The translations under genes and the position numbers were made by a program. 64,000 nt of DNA from Actinomyces oris (GTDB taxonomy: Bacteria > Actinomycetota > Actinomycetes > Actinomycetales > Actinomycetaceae): NCBI RefSeq assembly GCF_006546825.1, contig NZ_VICC01000002.1:1-64000 (forward strand). The letters run 5' to 3'. Below are positions 35,545 through 44,444 of the stretch, one piece after another. The notes below the pieces were generated by a model, which was not told the DNA's origin, did not search any database, and worked only from the letters and a program-made list of their open reading frames with translations. Every line of letters starts with the position of its first letter. Position 1 is the first letter of the stretch.

Positions 35545-37155
35545 TCAGGAGGCCCGGCGGTTCGTGCGGACTCCCCACATGACGACGACGGCACCGGCTG
35601 CGGCCTGGATCCCGAGGAGCATCGTCGTCGGCACCGCCATACCGCTGGCGACCAGCGCCACGGTCAGTGCTCCGACGACGACGGCGTCGGGCCCTTGAGT
35701 CAGCATTTGCAGCACTCCCGGCGGCAGGGACCCCATGGGAGAGGCGACGAGCCCGGCGGCGAAGTCGGGCATCTCCCGGTACCCGGAGCGCAGCGCCGCC
35801 CCGGCCCAGGCCCAGCCGCTCACCAGGGCCAGGGCAACCACGATGGCCAGCCCATTCCAGGCGGCCGCAGCCCCAAGGGCCGCCATGGCGGGAGCCAGGC
35901 TCAGCAGGGACCAGGCGCTCATGAGGACGGCCGGCACGAGCAGGTGGCCTGCTCGCACCACCCACGGCGCCACCGGCCAGGAGGCATCAGGACCGCCGTC
36001 GAACCAGGCCTGGCGCGCCGGCTCGGCAACGGCCAGGGTCGCGATCCAGCCTCCGATGAGGTACCCGACGGCGCGCAGCGGGGCGCCGACCGCCCCGGAC
36101 AGGAGCGGCAGCATCGCAATGGCCAGCCCGACCCCCATCTGCAGCAGGCGCCGGCGCTGGCGGCACAGCAGGATCCAGTCCGCCTGAGCCACTGCTATCA
36201 GCACCCCCAGCGGTCGGGGCAGTCGACTCCCGATCCGCGCCGCCCGCAGCGGTGAAGGATCGGCGGGCCGGGTGGGATCCGGGGAGAGCAGCCGCCCCAG
36301 GGCCCTGGTGTCCAACGACAGCAGCGAGACGTGCGCGCCGAAGGACCGCGCGACGACGGCCAGGAGCGCAGCATCATGCACCTGTCCCAGGCTGCCTCTG
36401 GCCCGCCGCCATCCCAGCACAGCCAGGAAGGCCAGCACGCCGGCCAGCAGGGCGACCGCCGTGTTGCCGAGCAAGGAGCGTGGGAAGGCAAGCACCACAC
36501 CGGCCAGGCATGCTGCAGCCCCCGCCACGATGAGACGGCGCCGCAGCGGCTCGACATAGCGGTCAAGAATCTGGGCCTTGATGAGTTCGGTGAGGACCAG
36601 GCAGGTCCCGGCCGAAAGCAGGGCAGGCCACGCGATGGCGGCGAGCCAGCCGCCTCCGGCCGCCACCGCCGGGAGCACGCCCGCCGTGGCTCCTACGGTG
36701 GCCGCGATGAGGTACTCAACGCGGGCCACCGGCACCAGGAGACTGCCCCGGTCTCCAGGCATGGGCAGCCACCAGGCCGCCTCGTGGGGGCGCAGGAACA
36801 GTGGGCCGAGCCGGCCGAGTGAACCGACACCGACCGCCACCAGCAGCATGAGCAGCGCCAGGAGCCCCCACCCGGGGTCGAGGCCCACCGCGGCGAAGCC
36901 GCCGAGCGCACCGGCCCCAACCGCTGAACCAGGCGGGGTCACAACCATCCGACGCAGATACGGGGCCAGGATCGTCACGACGACGATGAGTGTCAGGAGT
37001 ACGGAGTAGACGTCCCCCACGAGCGCCCAGACACCGTGGAGGTGCCGCCGAGTACGGCGCCGCACCCACCTGCGCAACGCGGCCCCATCGGGAAAGGTCA
37101 TCGTTTCCAGCTCGGTGGAGAGGACCGGCGCCATCCGGTCACCCAGCGGCGTCAT
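35545..37155 (-). CDS. Polytopic membrane protein (DUF6297-like), putative ABC permease
   Basis: 536 aa with roughly ten to twelve hydrophobic segments, for example VYSVLLTLIVVVTILAPYL, LLALLMLLVAVGVGSL, TAVALLAGVLAFLAVL and the final VVGALTVALVASGMAVPTTMLL. A WWLPMPGDR block near residue 127 and basic cytosolic loops are notable. The ATG overlaps the ABC ATPase stop by 4 nt, which makes it the likely membrane partner of that ATPase. Substrate unknown. The DUF6297 assignment rests on size, topology and pairing only. Confidence 0.7.
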   Translation of the reverse strand: MTPLGDRMAPVLSTELETMTFPDGAALRRWVRRRTRRHLHGVWALVGDVYSVLLTLIVVVTILAPYLRRMVVTPPGSAVGAGALGGFAAVGLDPGWGLLALLMLLVAVGVGSLGRLGPLFLRPHEAAWWLPMPGDRGSLLVPVARVEYLIAATVGATAGVLPAVAAGGGWLAAIAWPALLSAGTCLVLTELIKAQILDRYVEPLRRRLIVAGAAACLAGVVLAFPRSLLGNTAVALLAGVLAFLAVLGWRRARGSLGQVHDAALLAVVARSFGAHVSLLSLDTRALGRLLSPDPTRPADPSPLRAARIGSRLPRPLGVLIAVAQADWILLCRQRRRLLQMGVGLAIAMLPLLSGAVGAPLRAVGYLIGGWIATLAVAEPARQAWFDGGPDASWPVAPWVVRAGHLLVPAVLMSAWSLLSLAPAMAALGAAAAWNGLAIVVALALVSGWAWAGAALRSGYREMPDFAAGLVASPMGSLPPGVLQMLTQGPDAVVVGALTVALVASGMAVPTTMLLGIQAAAGAVVVMWGVRTNRRAS

Positions 37156-37940
37156 CTCAGCCCCTCCTCAATGGCGCGCACGCCGTCGTCCACGCTGAGC
37201 ATCCGGGTGTCGCGTCCGACGAGGAGCACGTCGGTGGCCGCCTCCTCGACGATCTCCGGGTCGTGGGAGACCATGAGCACTCCCCCGCCGGCCTCGCGCT
37301 CCTCAACGAGGATGTCGGCCAGGAGCAGGCGGGTCACCCGGTCCAGGCGCTGCTCGGGCTCGTCGAGGACCAGCAGCCTGCGGGGCCGGACCAGGACTGA
37401 CGCCAGTGCCAGTCGGCGCCGTTGCCCCGAGGAGAGCTCCTCGGGAAGGTGTCCCGCGAGTCGTCGCAGCTCCAGGTCCTCCAGCAGGTCACTGACCCGC
37501 TCGTCGGCCTCGACGACGCCGTGCCCGAAGCAGACCATTCGCAGGTGCTCGGCGACGGTCAGGGTGGGGAAGAAGGACTCCTGCCCCAGATCCGTGGCGA
37601 GGGCGGTGCGCTGGGCGCCTGAGCGGGGATCCGGGAGGTGTCCGAGTACGTGAACCTGCCCCGCCAGCGGGTGCAGTAGCCCGCAGCAGGTGCGCAGGAT
37701 CGTCGACTTGCCGGCCCCGTTGACCCCGACAAGGGCCAGCACCTGGCCGGGAAGCAGATCGAAGGTCGCCGGGGCGCAGACCGGCTGGTCACCGTATCCG
37801 ACACTGAGGTCGCGGGCGCTCACCAGCGGCTCACGACTCCCCGTCGGGGGCTGGGGACCGCCATTGACATCATGCCGGAAACCGGGTGTTGACGCCGGGT
37901 CTGGATGAGATGGGGCTGAGGCGGTCGACTTCGTGCTCAT
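37152..37940 (-). CDS. ABC transporter ATP-binding protein
   Basis: 262 aa with Walker A GVNGAGKST, Q-loop DLGQESFFPTLT, a variant signature LSSGQRRRLALASVLV, Walker B RLLVLDEPEQRLD and switch MVSHDPE. In Walker B the usual DEPTSGLD reads DEPEQRLD, as in several MlaF/DUF6297-associated ATPases. The first about 40 residues are a polar extension. ATG at 37940 is chosen; the longer frame to 38102 overlaps the divergent small gene. Translationally coupled to the membrane protein downstream. Confidence 0.85.
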   Translation of the reverse strand: MSTKSTASAPSHPDPASTPGFRHDVNGGPQPPTGSREPLVSARDLSVGYGDQPVCAPATFDLLPGQVLALVGVNGAGKSTILRTCCGLLHPLAGQVHVLGHLPDPRSGAQRTALATDLGQESFFPTLTVAEHLRMVCFGHGVVEADERVSDLLEDLELRRLAGHLPEELSSGQRRRLALASVLVRPRRLLVLDEPEQRLDRVTRLLLADILVEEREAGGGVLMVSHDPEIVEEAATDVLLVGRDTRMLSVDDGVRAIEEGLR

Positions 37941-38007
37941 CGGTACTATTCCAACACACGTTATTTTCGGTGGCCTGGTCGAATCGGATGCCTTACGCTC
38001 CGCAGTC

Positions 38008-38325
38008 ATGGATTGGAACAGCGTGAGGACCACGGACCCGAATGGCGCGTCCGACGACGATTCCGCCCTCTCCCGTGAGGCCGGGACCGACTGGAGCACC
38101 ACGAGGGACCCGGGCCCCGGTCGGGTGATGGTCTCGACCCGGGATCTCGCCCAGATCCGTGGGATCGCTGAGGCCTGTGCCAGGATCGCTCAGAGAGACG
38201 AACGTCCCCAGGACGGCCAGGTTCTGCGCGATGTCGTTGCGCGCTTCGATCAGGTGGCCGGGCCGATGGAGGACCACTACGGACAGGTCGAGCAGTGGGA
38301 GGCCCTCATCCTGGGCCGCTCCTGA
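38008..38325 (+). CDS. Small hypothetical protein
   Basis: 105 aa, acidic and mostly helical in its second half (TRDLAQIRGIAEACARIAQ; GQVLRDVVARFDQVAGPMEDHY). No signal peptide or membrane segment, no family recognised. The TANNNT-type box TACGCT (37994-37999) lies 8 nt before the ATG, so it may be leaderless. It is divergent from the ABC ATPase gene and convergent with the SseB-like gene 22 bp away. A spurious ORF cannot be excluded, but codon use looks coding. Confidence 0.55.
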   Translation: MDWNSVRTTDPNGASDDDSALSREAGTDWSTTRDPGPGRVMVSTRDLAQIRGIAEACARIAQRDERPQDGQVLRDVVARFDQVAGPMEDHYGQVEQWEALILGRS

Positions 38326-38347
38326 GATCGGGTTCCAGCCGCTCGGA

Positions 38348-39250
38348 TCAGGCGGGAAGCGGGCACAGCTCCACAGTGTCGACGAGGTCGCCCCAGGCCG
38401 GGTTGACCATGACGTGCTGGCAGCCCTCCAGGCTGCGGGCCACGCCGGCGCGACCGCCTGCGGCGTCGATGCGGATGAAGACCCGCAGCTCGGCGCTCTC
38501 ACCGGGGCCGAAGGCCACACCGGTGACTCCGTCGACCTCCTGGAGCTGGGCGCGTACCTCGGCCTGAACCGGTTCGTTGCGCCATGAGGGCACCCACTCC
38601 TCTCCCCCGGCCAGGGCCACGACGGCGGGACGCGGCAGTCGCAGGTCCCGGCTTCCGGGGTCGAGCACCCACAGCTGGTCGGTGGACAGGCAGGCGACCT
38701 GGGCCGCTCGTTGGGGCGAGACGGGCACGGGGCGCACGTCGCTGCGCCACTGGTTCATGGCCTCAGCGCTGGTGAACACCGGTAGGGCGATGTGCCCGTC
38801 GGGCAGGTTCACCGCCAGGGTCGCCGCATCCTGACAGGCGTCAGCAGTGTGCACCTCATGAGCCGGGAACTGCGGCGCACCATCGCCCGACGGGCCATGC
38901 GGCAGGCCCGCGGACTGCGCCAGACTCCCCTCCAGGCGTCCGGGAAGGGCGTGAGCGGCCACGGGAACGATCAGCCGGCCGCCGACGAGGGCCGCCCACA
39001 GCTCATCGAGGTACTGATGACGCGGCAGGTCCACGGCCTCCAGCGCCTTGCGCACCTCCGGACTGATGGAGCCGTCGTCGTCGGCGAAGGGGGCCGGTGC
39101 AGCCAGAAGACGCTCCAGCTTGGCCCGTGCGGCCACGGCCGCCGCCACCTGGGGGTCCTGCGGGGGCTCGGCTGTCGAGTCGCCGACCGGCGCATGCGCT
39201 GGTGCGGGAACTGCTTGCTGATTCTGCGCTGACTGGCTCACGGCCCTCAC
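38348..39250 (-). CDS. SseB-family protein
   Basis: 300 aa. The SseB N-domain pattern is present: LDELWAALVGGRLIVPV, HIALPVFTSAEAMNQW, QVACLSTDQLWVLDPGSRDLRLPRPAVVAL (core LWVLDPGSRDLRLPR). Then comes a C-terminal part GVTGVAFGPGESAELRVFIRI with WGDLVDTVELCPLP. Actinobacterial homologues of unknown function frequently follow priA, as here (86 bp after it). GTG at 39250 is chosen with AAGG upstream; GTG 39241 is an alternative. Confidence 0.75.
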   Translation of the reverse strand: MRAVSQSAQNQQAVPAPAHAPVGDSTAEPPQDPQVAAAVAARAKLERLLAAPAPFADDDGSISPEVRKALEAVDLPRHQYLDELWAALVGGRLIVPVAAHALPGRLEGSLAQSAGLPHGPSGDGAPQFPAHEVHTADACQDAATLAVNLPDGHIALPVFTSAEAMNQWRSDVRPVPVSPQRAAQVACLSTDQLWVLDPGSRDLRLPRPAVVALAGGEEWVPSWRNEPVQAEVRAQLQEVDGVTGVAFGPGESAELRVFIRIDAAGGRAGVARSLEGCQHVMVNPAWGDLVDTVELCPLPA

Positions 39251-39335
39251 GGTAGCGCCTTTGACGTCCCCCTGTCCCTGACGCCGGTGAGCATGCCGGC
39301 GATGCGGGAACCGGGGCGCCAGAGGCCCGGAGTAG

Positions 39336-40088
39336 TCAGGAACGAGCCTTTGAGGGCTGCCTCTTGTCCTCGTCACCGGCAACGGCCAGGGCCTCCTGGA
39401 GGGTGAAGTTGCCGTTGTAGAGTGCCTTGCCGACGATCGCGCCCTCCAGTCCCAGTGGCACCAGGCGACGCAGCGCGACCAGGTCGTCGAGGTGGGCGAT
39501 ACCTCCGGAGGCGACCACCGGGGCGGGGCTGCGCTGGCAGACCTCGGTGAGGAGCTCCGTGTTGGGGCCGCTCAGCGTGCCGTCCCGCGTGACGTCAGTG
39601 ACGACGTAGCGCGCGCATCCTGCGGCGTTGAGCCGCTCGAGGGTCTCCCACAGGTCTCCGCCCTCCTTGGTCCAGCCGCGGGCCGCCAGGGTGGAGCCGC
39701 GCACGTCGAGGCCGACCGCGATCTTCTCCCCGTGCTCGGCGATGACCCGTTCGGTCCACTCGGGGTCCTCCAGCGCCGCCGTGCCCAGGTTGACCCGGGC
39801 GGCGCCGGCTGCCAGGGCCCGGGCCAGTGAGGCGTCATCACGGATGCCCCCGGACAGCTCCACCTTGATGCCGACCTCGCCGACGATGCGCGCGAGCAGC
39901 TCATGGTTGGAGCCGCGCCCGAAGGCGGCGTCGAGGTCCACCAGGTGGATCCATTCGGCCCCGGCGCGCACCCAGTCCCGGGCGGCGTCGACGGGGCTGC
40001 CGTAGTCCGTCTCTGAGCCGACCTCTCCCTGAAGGAGGCGGACGGCCTTGCCATCGGCGACGTCGACGGCGGGAAGTAGAGTGAGCAT
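39336..40088 (-). CDS. priA: Phosphoribosyl isomerase A (HisA/TrpF type)
   Basis: 250-aa (beta/alpha)8 barrel acting in histidine synthesis (ProFAR isomerase) and, in Actinobacteria, also in tryptophan synthesis. Catalytic aspartates lie in [13 protein letters not shown] (near residue 9) and in [15 protein letters not shown]. The phosphate loops [10 protein letters not shown] and [12 protein letters not shown] are present. PriA rather than single-function HisA is inferred from the actinobacterial setting and the [10 protein letters not shown] loop. It lies 41 bp after hisH. Confidence 0.92.
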   Translation of the reverse strand: MLTLLPAVDVADGKAVRLLQGEVGSETDYGSPVDAARDWVRAGAEWIHLVDLDAAFGRGSNHELLARIVGEVGIKVELSGGIRDDASLARALAAGAARVNLGTAALEDPEWTERVIAEHGEKIAVGLDVRGSTLAARGWTKEGGDLWETLERLNAAGCARYVVTDVTRDGTLSGPNTELLTEVCQRSPAPVVASGGIAHLDDLVALRRLVPLGLEGAIVGKALYNGNFTLQEALAVAGDEDKRQPSKARS

Positions 40089-40129
40089 GTGTTTCTCCTG
40101 CAGTGGTCGTGGGATGGCTCGGGTGGGGC

Positions 40130-40768
40130 TCAGAGGGTCGTCAACCAGTTGCGCAGCAGCTGGGCCCCTGCGTCACCGGACTTCTCGGGGTGGAACTGCG
40201 TGGCGCTCAGGGAACCGTTCTCTACGGCGGCGATGAAGTCGTGGCCGTGAGTGGCCCACGTGACCTGCGGCGGGCGGGTGGGACCGGGGCCGAGCAGCTC
40301 GGCGGGGTCCTGGGTGGCCGCATAGGAGTGGACGAAATAGAAGCGCTCCTCGGCGACGCCGTCGAACAGGACGGAGCCCGAGGGAGGGCGGACCAGACTC
40401 CACCCCATATGCGGAACGACGTCGGCTCTCAAGTGGGACACGGTGCCGGGCCACTGCCCCAGCCCCTCCTCCGCGGTCCCGTGCTCGTCGGAGCGCTCGA
40501 ACATGACCTGCATGCCCACGCAGATTCCCAGGACCGGCCGCCCACCGGCCAGGCGCCGCTCGATGAGACGGGGGGCATCGACCTTCCGCAGCTGCCTCAT
40601 GACCGCGCCGAAGGCACCCACCCCGGGGACCACGAGCCCATCGGCCTCGGTGACATCGTCCGGTTCGCAGGAGAAGGTCACCTGCGCTCCGACGCGTTCC
40701 AGAGCACGCATCGCTGAGCGGACATTGCCGGATCCGTAGGACAGGAGGGTGACGCGCGGCGCTTGCAT
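40130..40768 (-). CDS. hisH: Imidazole glycerol phosphate synthase, glutaminase subunit
   Basis: Supplies ammonia to HisF. The 212-aa class I amidotransferase has the nucleophile elbow [11 protein letters not shown] with the catalytic Cys, the YGSGNVRSA oxyanion region, VPGVGAFGA, and His/Glu in [12 protein letters not shown]. hisF is not in the window. ATG at 40768 is chosen over the frame to 40816. It lies 5' of priA, but is cut off from hisB by a divergent kinase gene. Confidence 0.95.
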   Translation of the reverse strand: MQAPRVTLLSYGSGNVRSAMRALERVGAQVTFSCEPDDVTEADGLVVPGVGAFGAVMRQLRKVDAPRLIERRLAGGRPVLGICVGMQVMFERSDEHGTAEEGLGQWPGTVSHLRADVVPHMGWSLVRPPSGSVLFDGVAEERFYFVHSYAATQDPAELLGPGPTRPPQVTWATHGHDFIAAVENGSLSATQFHPEKSGDAGAQLLRNWLTTL

Positions 40769-40994
40769 GTGACACACCCTACCGTCCCGGTAGATCGTTC
40801 TGAGTATCCTCCACACTCTGAAACGCCCTGTGACGTGCGCAGAACCAGCACCGGCTGCACAGCCGCAACAACCTGGAGCGGCGGTTCGGGACGCGTCGCG
40901 CTGATCGTGGCCTCGCGCGGGGACAGTGAGAAGGCCGGGGCAAATGTGCGATCCCGAATCCGGGTCGTCGGCTTCCTTTCACGAATCACCCAAG
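40769..40994. other. Divergent spacer between hisH and the Ser/Thr kinase gene
   Basis: 226 bp that must hold promoters in both directions. I see no convincing hexamers, palindrome or gene. The open frame into the kinase N-terminus from 40926 has no ribosome-binding site. Confidence 0.35.
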
Positions 40995-42776
40995 ATGGGC
41001 GAGTATTCATCCGTGAGCATGCAGTTCCCCTCCGGCCAGGCCTCTGCGCCGCCTTGGCCGGCACCCCCGTCCCCACCGCATTCGCAGGCAGCCTCGCCCC
41101 ACTCCCCCGCAGCGGCCGAGGCAGGTTCGGGCGGCTCCAGCGGATCGCGCAGCGCTGCGCCGTTCTCCATTCCCGGAGTGCGGATCACCTCAGTGCTGGG
41201 GCGCGGTGGCTTCGCGACGGTCTATGCCGGGGTTCAGGACTCCCTGGAGCGTCCGGTCGCCGTCAAGGTGGACTCCCGCCCCTTGGATGATCCCCGCAAT
41301 GAGCGGCGGTTCATGCGTGAGGTGCAGGCAGCCTCGAGGATCTCGGGGCATCCTCACGTGGTCTCGCTGGTCGACACCGGCAAGCTGCCCGATCTGCGCC
41401 CCTACCTGGTCATGGAGCTGTGCGCGGGCGGCAGCCTCTATGACCTCGTCTCGCGCGGGCCGACCCCCGCCTCCGACGCCGTGGCCCTCGTGGAGGCCGC
41501 TGCCTCGGCCCTGGGGGCCGCCCATGCGGCCGGCGTCATGCACCGGGACGTCAAGCCCGCCAACATCCTTCTGGACTCCTACGGCTCTCCCCGGCTGTCG
41601 GACTTCGGTATCGCCGCTGTCCAACGCGAGGGTCAGGACCCCACCGTGACCCTGGAGTGCCTCACCCCCGACTTCGCCGCGCCGGAGGCCTTCATGCTGG
41701 CCAGCCCCGGCCCCGAGGGGGACGTGTGGTCCATGGGTGCGGTGCTCTTCGCCCTGCTGACGGGCCGAGGCCCCCGGCGCGGTCCCGACGGCGTGCAGCG
41801 CAGCCTGCCGGAGATCGTCCGTTCCCTCGACAACCCCCTCAACCTCACCGACCCGAACGTCCCTGAGCTCCTGCTGCCGATCCTGAGCAAGGCGATGGAT
41901 CCGGATCCCACGCACCGCTTCCGCAACGGTACGGAGCTCACGGAGGCCCTGGGGCAGATCCGTGAGGCTCTGGGGACGGGAAACCTGGCCGTCCGCGGGC
42001 CGGTGACCTCGTTGCGGCTGGTTGAGGCCGGGCTGGCACCGCCTCCGCGCAGTGAAGAGGCGGGCTCACCCAGTTCCTACGCTCCCAGCAGTGCATCGCA
42101 GTGGGCGCCATCGGACTCCGTCTTCCCGGTCCGCCCGACCGGCTCCTCGGGGTCCGCCGCCTCGGCGCCCTCCATCGTCTCAGGCGGGCTGGATCGCTCC
42201 GACAAGGCGCTGCTGAACGCGCCCGTGTCAGCACAGCGGAGTCAGTCGCTGCGACTCTCCGGCCGAGAACGTCGGCGGATCACGCTGCGCTCCGCAGCGG
42301 TCGGCGCGGTTGCCGGCCTGGTCGTCGGTCTGGGCGCAGGGTGGGTGGCGGGTGCCCGTCTGGCTCCTGCGGCCAGTGCCACCGGCCCGTCAGGAGCCGT
42401 GTCTCAGCCCTCGTCGTCGGGTCAGGACAACGCCTCGACCCCACCGTACCCGGTGGGTACCTGCCTGGCGGGCACCACCTCGATCTCGGGCCAGACCACG
42501 GCCAGGAAGGTCAGCTGCAACGAGCCCCATTCCTGGGAGGTCTACCAGGTGGGGACCCTGGCGGAAAGCACCTCGGGTTCCAGTGATGACGACCTGGCGG
42601 CCGATCCCAACGTGCAGGCCACCTGTACCGCGCAGGCCGCCCAGCAGTACGGGGCCGCCGATCCGAGCACATCGGTACTGGGGCCGGGGGAGGCCGGCTG
42701 GAACGCCGGGAAGCGGGGCTTCTCCTGCATCGCCTCCGACAAGGACGGGCAGCGGACGAGCTCCTACGCCGGCTAG
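40995..42776 (+). CDS. Transmembrane Ser/Thr protein kinase with extracellular septum-formation-like domain
   Basis: 593 aa from ATG 40995. A Pro/Ala/Ser-rich leader precedes a complete Hanks kinase: GRGGFATVYAG loop, Lys in PVAVKVD, catalytic HRDVKPANIL, DFG in LSDFGIAAV, and PDFAAPEA in place of APE. After a Ser/Pro linker comes one membrane span (SAAVGAVAGLVVGLGAGW, about residue 440). The outside domain has four cysteines (VGTCLAG, VSCNEPH, ATCTAQ, FSCIAS) matching the septum-formation domain pattern, instead of PASTA repeats. Likely senses or acts at the cell envelope. Start uncertain; ATG 41019 is possible. Confidence 0.88.
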   Translation: MGEYSSVSMQFPSGQASAPPWPAPPSPPHSQAASPHSPAAAEAGSGGSSGSRSAAPFSIPGVRITSVLGRGGFATVYAGVQDSLERPVAVKVDSRPLDDPRNERRFMREVQAASRISGHPHVVSLVDTGKLPDLRPYLVMELCAGGSLYDLVSRGPTPASDAVALVEAAASALGAAHAAGVMHRDVKPANILLDSYGSPRLSDFGIAAVQREGQDPTVTLECLTPDFAAPEAFMLASPGPEGDVWSMGAVLFALLTGRGPRRGPDGVQRSLPEIVRSLDNPLNLTDPNVPELLLPILSKAMDPDPTHRFRNGTELTEALGQIREALGTGNLAVRGPVTSLRLVEAGLAPPPRSEEAGSPSSYAPSSASQWAPSDSVFPVRPTGSSGSAASAPSIVSGGLDRSDKALLNAPVSAQRSQSLRLSGRERRRITLRSAAVGAVAGLVVGLGAGWVAGARLAPAASATGPSGAVSQPSSSGQDNASTPPYPVGTCLAGTTSISGQTTARKVSCNEPHSWEVYQVGTLAESTSGSSDDDLAADPNVQATCTAQAAQQYGAADPSTSVLGPGEAGWNAGKRGFSCIASDKDGQRTSSYAG

Positions 42777-42822
42777 GAGCCGCCCGCCCCTGGTCGGCGG
42801 CGGGCGGCGCGTGCCGGTGTGG

Positions 42823-43737
42823 TCACTGCGGGGGACGGCGCAGGCCGCGTCCGAACCAGCGCATCGCCCGGGGCGCCTGGATCTCGGAGGACTTCACCGC
42901 TCCGGGGACGTCGTCGGCGTCGATGACTCCCAGGAGGACGTCCTCGACGACCTGGTCCATGGAGGCCAGCAGGAGCCCCGCCGAGGCCTCCTCGCCGGGC
43001 TGGCCGTTGGTGAAGTGGCGGGCGGTGATCGTCCCGGACAGGCCGGACTCGATACCGACGTCGGTGGCCAGGTCAGCGGTCATGAGGACGGCGCCGGCCC
43101 GGGACAGGCGGGAGAGCTGGGCGGCCAGCTCCGCGGCCTCGGCCGGCTCGGAGTCGGAGCCACCGAGCAGCTCGGCCACGTCCCAGTCCGAATGGGCGGA
43201 GACGAACTGCTTGACCGCGAAGGCCCCGCTGGAGGAGGGCACCACGGTGCAGTCAAGGTCCAGCAGGGAGCACATTCCGGCCAGGCCGTCGGCCCGGTTC
43301 AGCGGAGTCATGACGACGGCGACCTTGACCGCCCGGGGAGGCTGGTCCTCGGACTGATCGGGCACGTAGGAGCTCAGGGATTCGGCCGCGGCGGCGATCT
43401 GCGCCTCCTGGGCATCGGTGAGCCGGGAGCGGTCGGAGTCCTCCGTTGTCTCGTCTCCCCCGTTCAGGGGACGGTAGGTGTTGTGGGGGACGTCGTCGGG
43501 CCTGACATCTGCCGGTCCGCTCTCCCCCGCGGAGCCGGTCGATACGGAGCCGCCCTCCACCGGGGTCTGCCGGCCCGGCTCACTGCCGGCCTCCTGAACA
43601 GCCCCCAGGTCCTCGGCTGAGAGGTCGTCGGGGATCTCTACGTCGCCCATGAGGGCGGCGAACTCGGCGTCCAGATCGCGCTGGTGGTCCTGGTGGTCGT
43701 CGCGGCTCTCGTCGGGTCGGGGGGTCTGGTCCATCAC
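42823..43737 (-). CDS. Conserved-looking hypothetical protein in the hisCB operon
   Basis: 304 aa. The first about 120 residues are acidic and disordered-looking. From residue 135 an alpha/beta domain follows: [74 protein letters not shown] (core [14 protein letters not shown]). No catalytic motif is recognised and there is no signal peptide. It starts with GTGATG overlapping the hisB stop, so it is co-translated with hisB. A role linked to histidine synthesis is possible but unsupported. Confidence 0.7.
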   Translation of the reverse strand: MMDQTPRPDESRDDHQDHQRDLDAEFAALMGDVEIPDDLSAEDLGAVQEAGSEPGRQTPVEGGSVSTGSAGESGPADVRPDDVPHNTYRPLNGGDETTEDSDRSRLTDAQEAQIAAAAESLSSYVPDQSEDQPPRAVKVAVVMTPLNRADGLAGMCSLLDLDCTVVPSSSGAFAVKQFVSAHSDWDVAELLGGSDSEPAEAAELAAQLSRLSRAGAVLMTADLATDVGIESGLSGTITARHFTNGQPGEEASAGLLLASMDQVVEDVLLGVIDADDVPGAVKSSEIQAPRAMRWFGRGLRRPPQ

Positions 43738-44333
43738 AGGCTTCCCTTCGTCGATGGGATGGTCTCGACACGGGGATCGTCCTCCACGGCTGCGCGCAGG
43801 GCACGGGCCAGGGCCTTGAACTCGGCCTCGGCGATGTGGTGGGGATCGCGCCCGGACAGGACCCGCACGTGCAGGCAGATGCCGGCATGGTAGGCGATGG
43901 CCTCCAGCACGTGGCGCACCATGGAACCGGTGAAGTGACCCCCGATGAGGTGGTGGACGAAGGCCTCCGACTCCCCCTCGTGCACCAGGTAGGGGCGTCC
44001 GGAGATGTCGACGACGGCATGAGCCAGAGCCTCATCCAGGGGAACGCTGGCCTCGCCGAAACGGCGGATGCCGCGCTTGTCCCCCAGGGCGACGCGCAGG
44101 GCCTCACCGATGCAGATGGCGGTGTCCTCCACGGTGTGGTGCACGTCGATCTCGGTGTCACCGGTGGCGCGCACCGTCAGATCGATGAGTGAGTGGCGCC
44201 CCAGCGCGGTGAGCATGTGGTCGTAGAAGGGAACGGTGGTGGAGATGTCGGTCTGGCCCGTGCCATCGAGGTTGATCTCGACGACGACGCTCGACTCGCT
44301 CGTGGCTCGCTCAATGCGCGCGGTACGGCTCAT
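43734..44333 (-). CDS. hisB: Imidazoleglycerol-phosphate dehydratase
   Basis: Sixth step of histidine synthesis. The 199-aa Mn-dependent enzyme has the His-rich motifs [48 protein letters not shown] and [17 protein letters not shown], all intact. It is the single-domain type without the phosphatase fusion. SD GAGGAAG precedes the ATG. Confidence 0.96.
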   Translation of the reverse strand: MSRTARIERATSESSVVVEINLDGTGQTDISTTVPFYDHMLTALGRHSLIDLTVRATGDTEIDVHHTVEDTAICIGEALRVALGDKRGIRRFGEASVPLDEALAHAVVDISGRPYLVHEGESEAFVHHLIGGHFTGSMVRHVLEAIAYHAGICLHVRVLSGRDPHHIAEAEFKALARALRAAVEDDPRVETIPSTKGSL

Positions 44334-44376
44334 AGGTGCTTCCTCAGCATCGGGTGTCGTGCTTTTCCTGCACAGT

Positions 44377-44406
44377 GGTTGACAGGTATCTCAATCGATA
44401 GCAACC
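44377..44406. promoter_or_regulatory. Interrupted dyad in the hisC-hisB spacer
   Basis: GGTTG...CAACC outer arms (44377-44381, 44402-44406) and TATC...GATA inner arms (44387-44390, 44397-44400) form an imperfect dyad in the 111-bp spacer. It could be a regulator site or weak stem. No promoter hexamers support it. Confidence 0.25.
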
Positions 44407-44444
44407 CTACCGGTCCCAGGCGCCGATCGCTGCCGGCATCCCTC

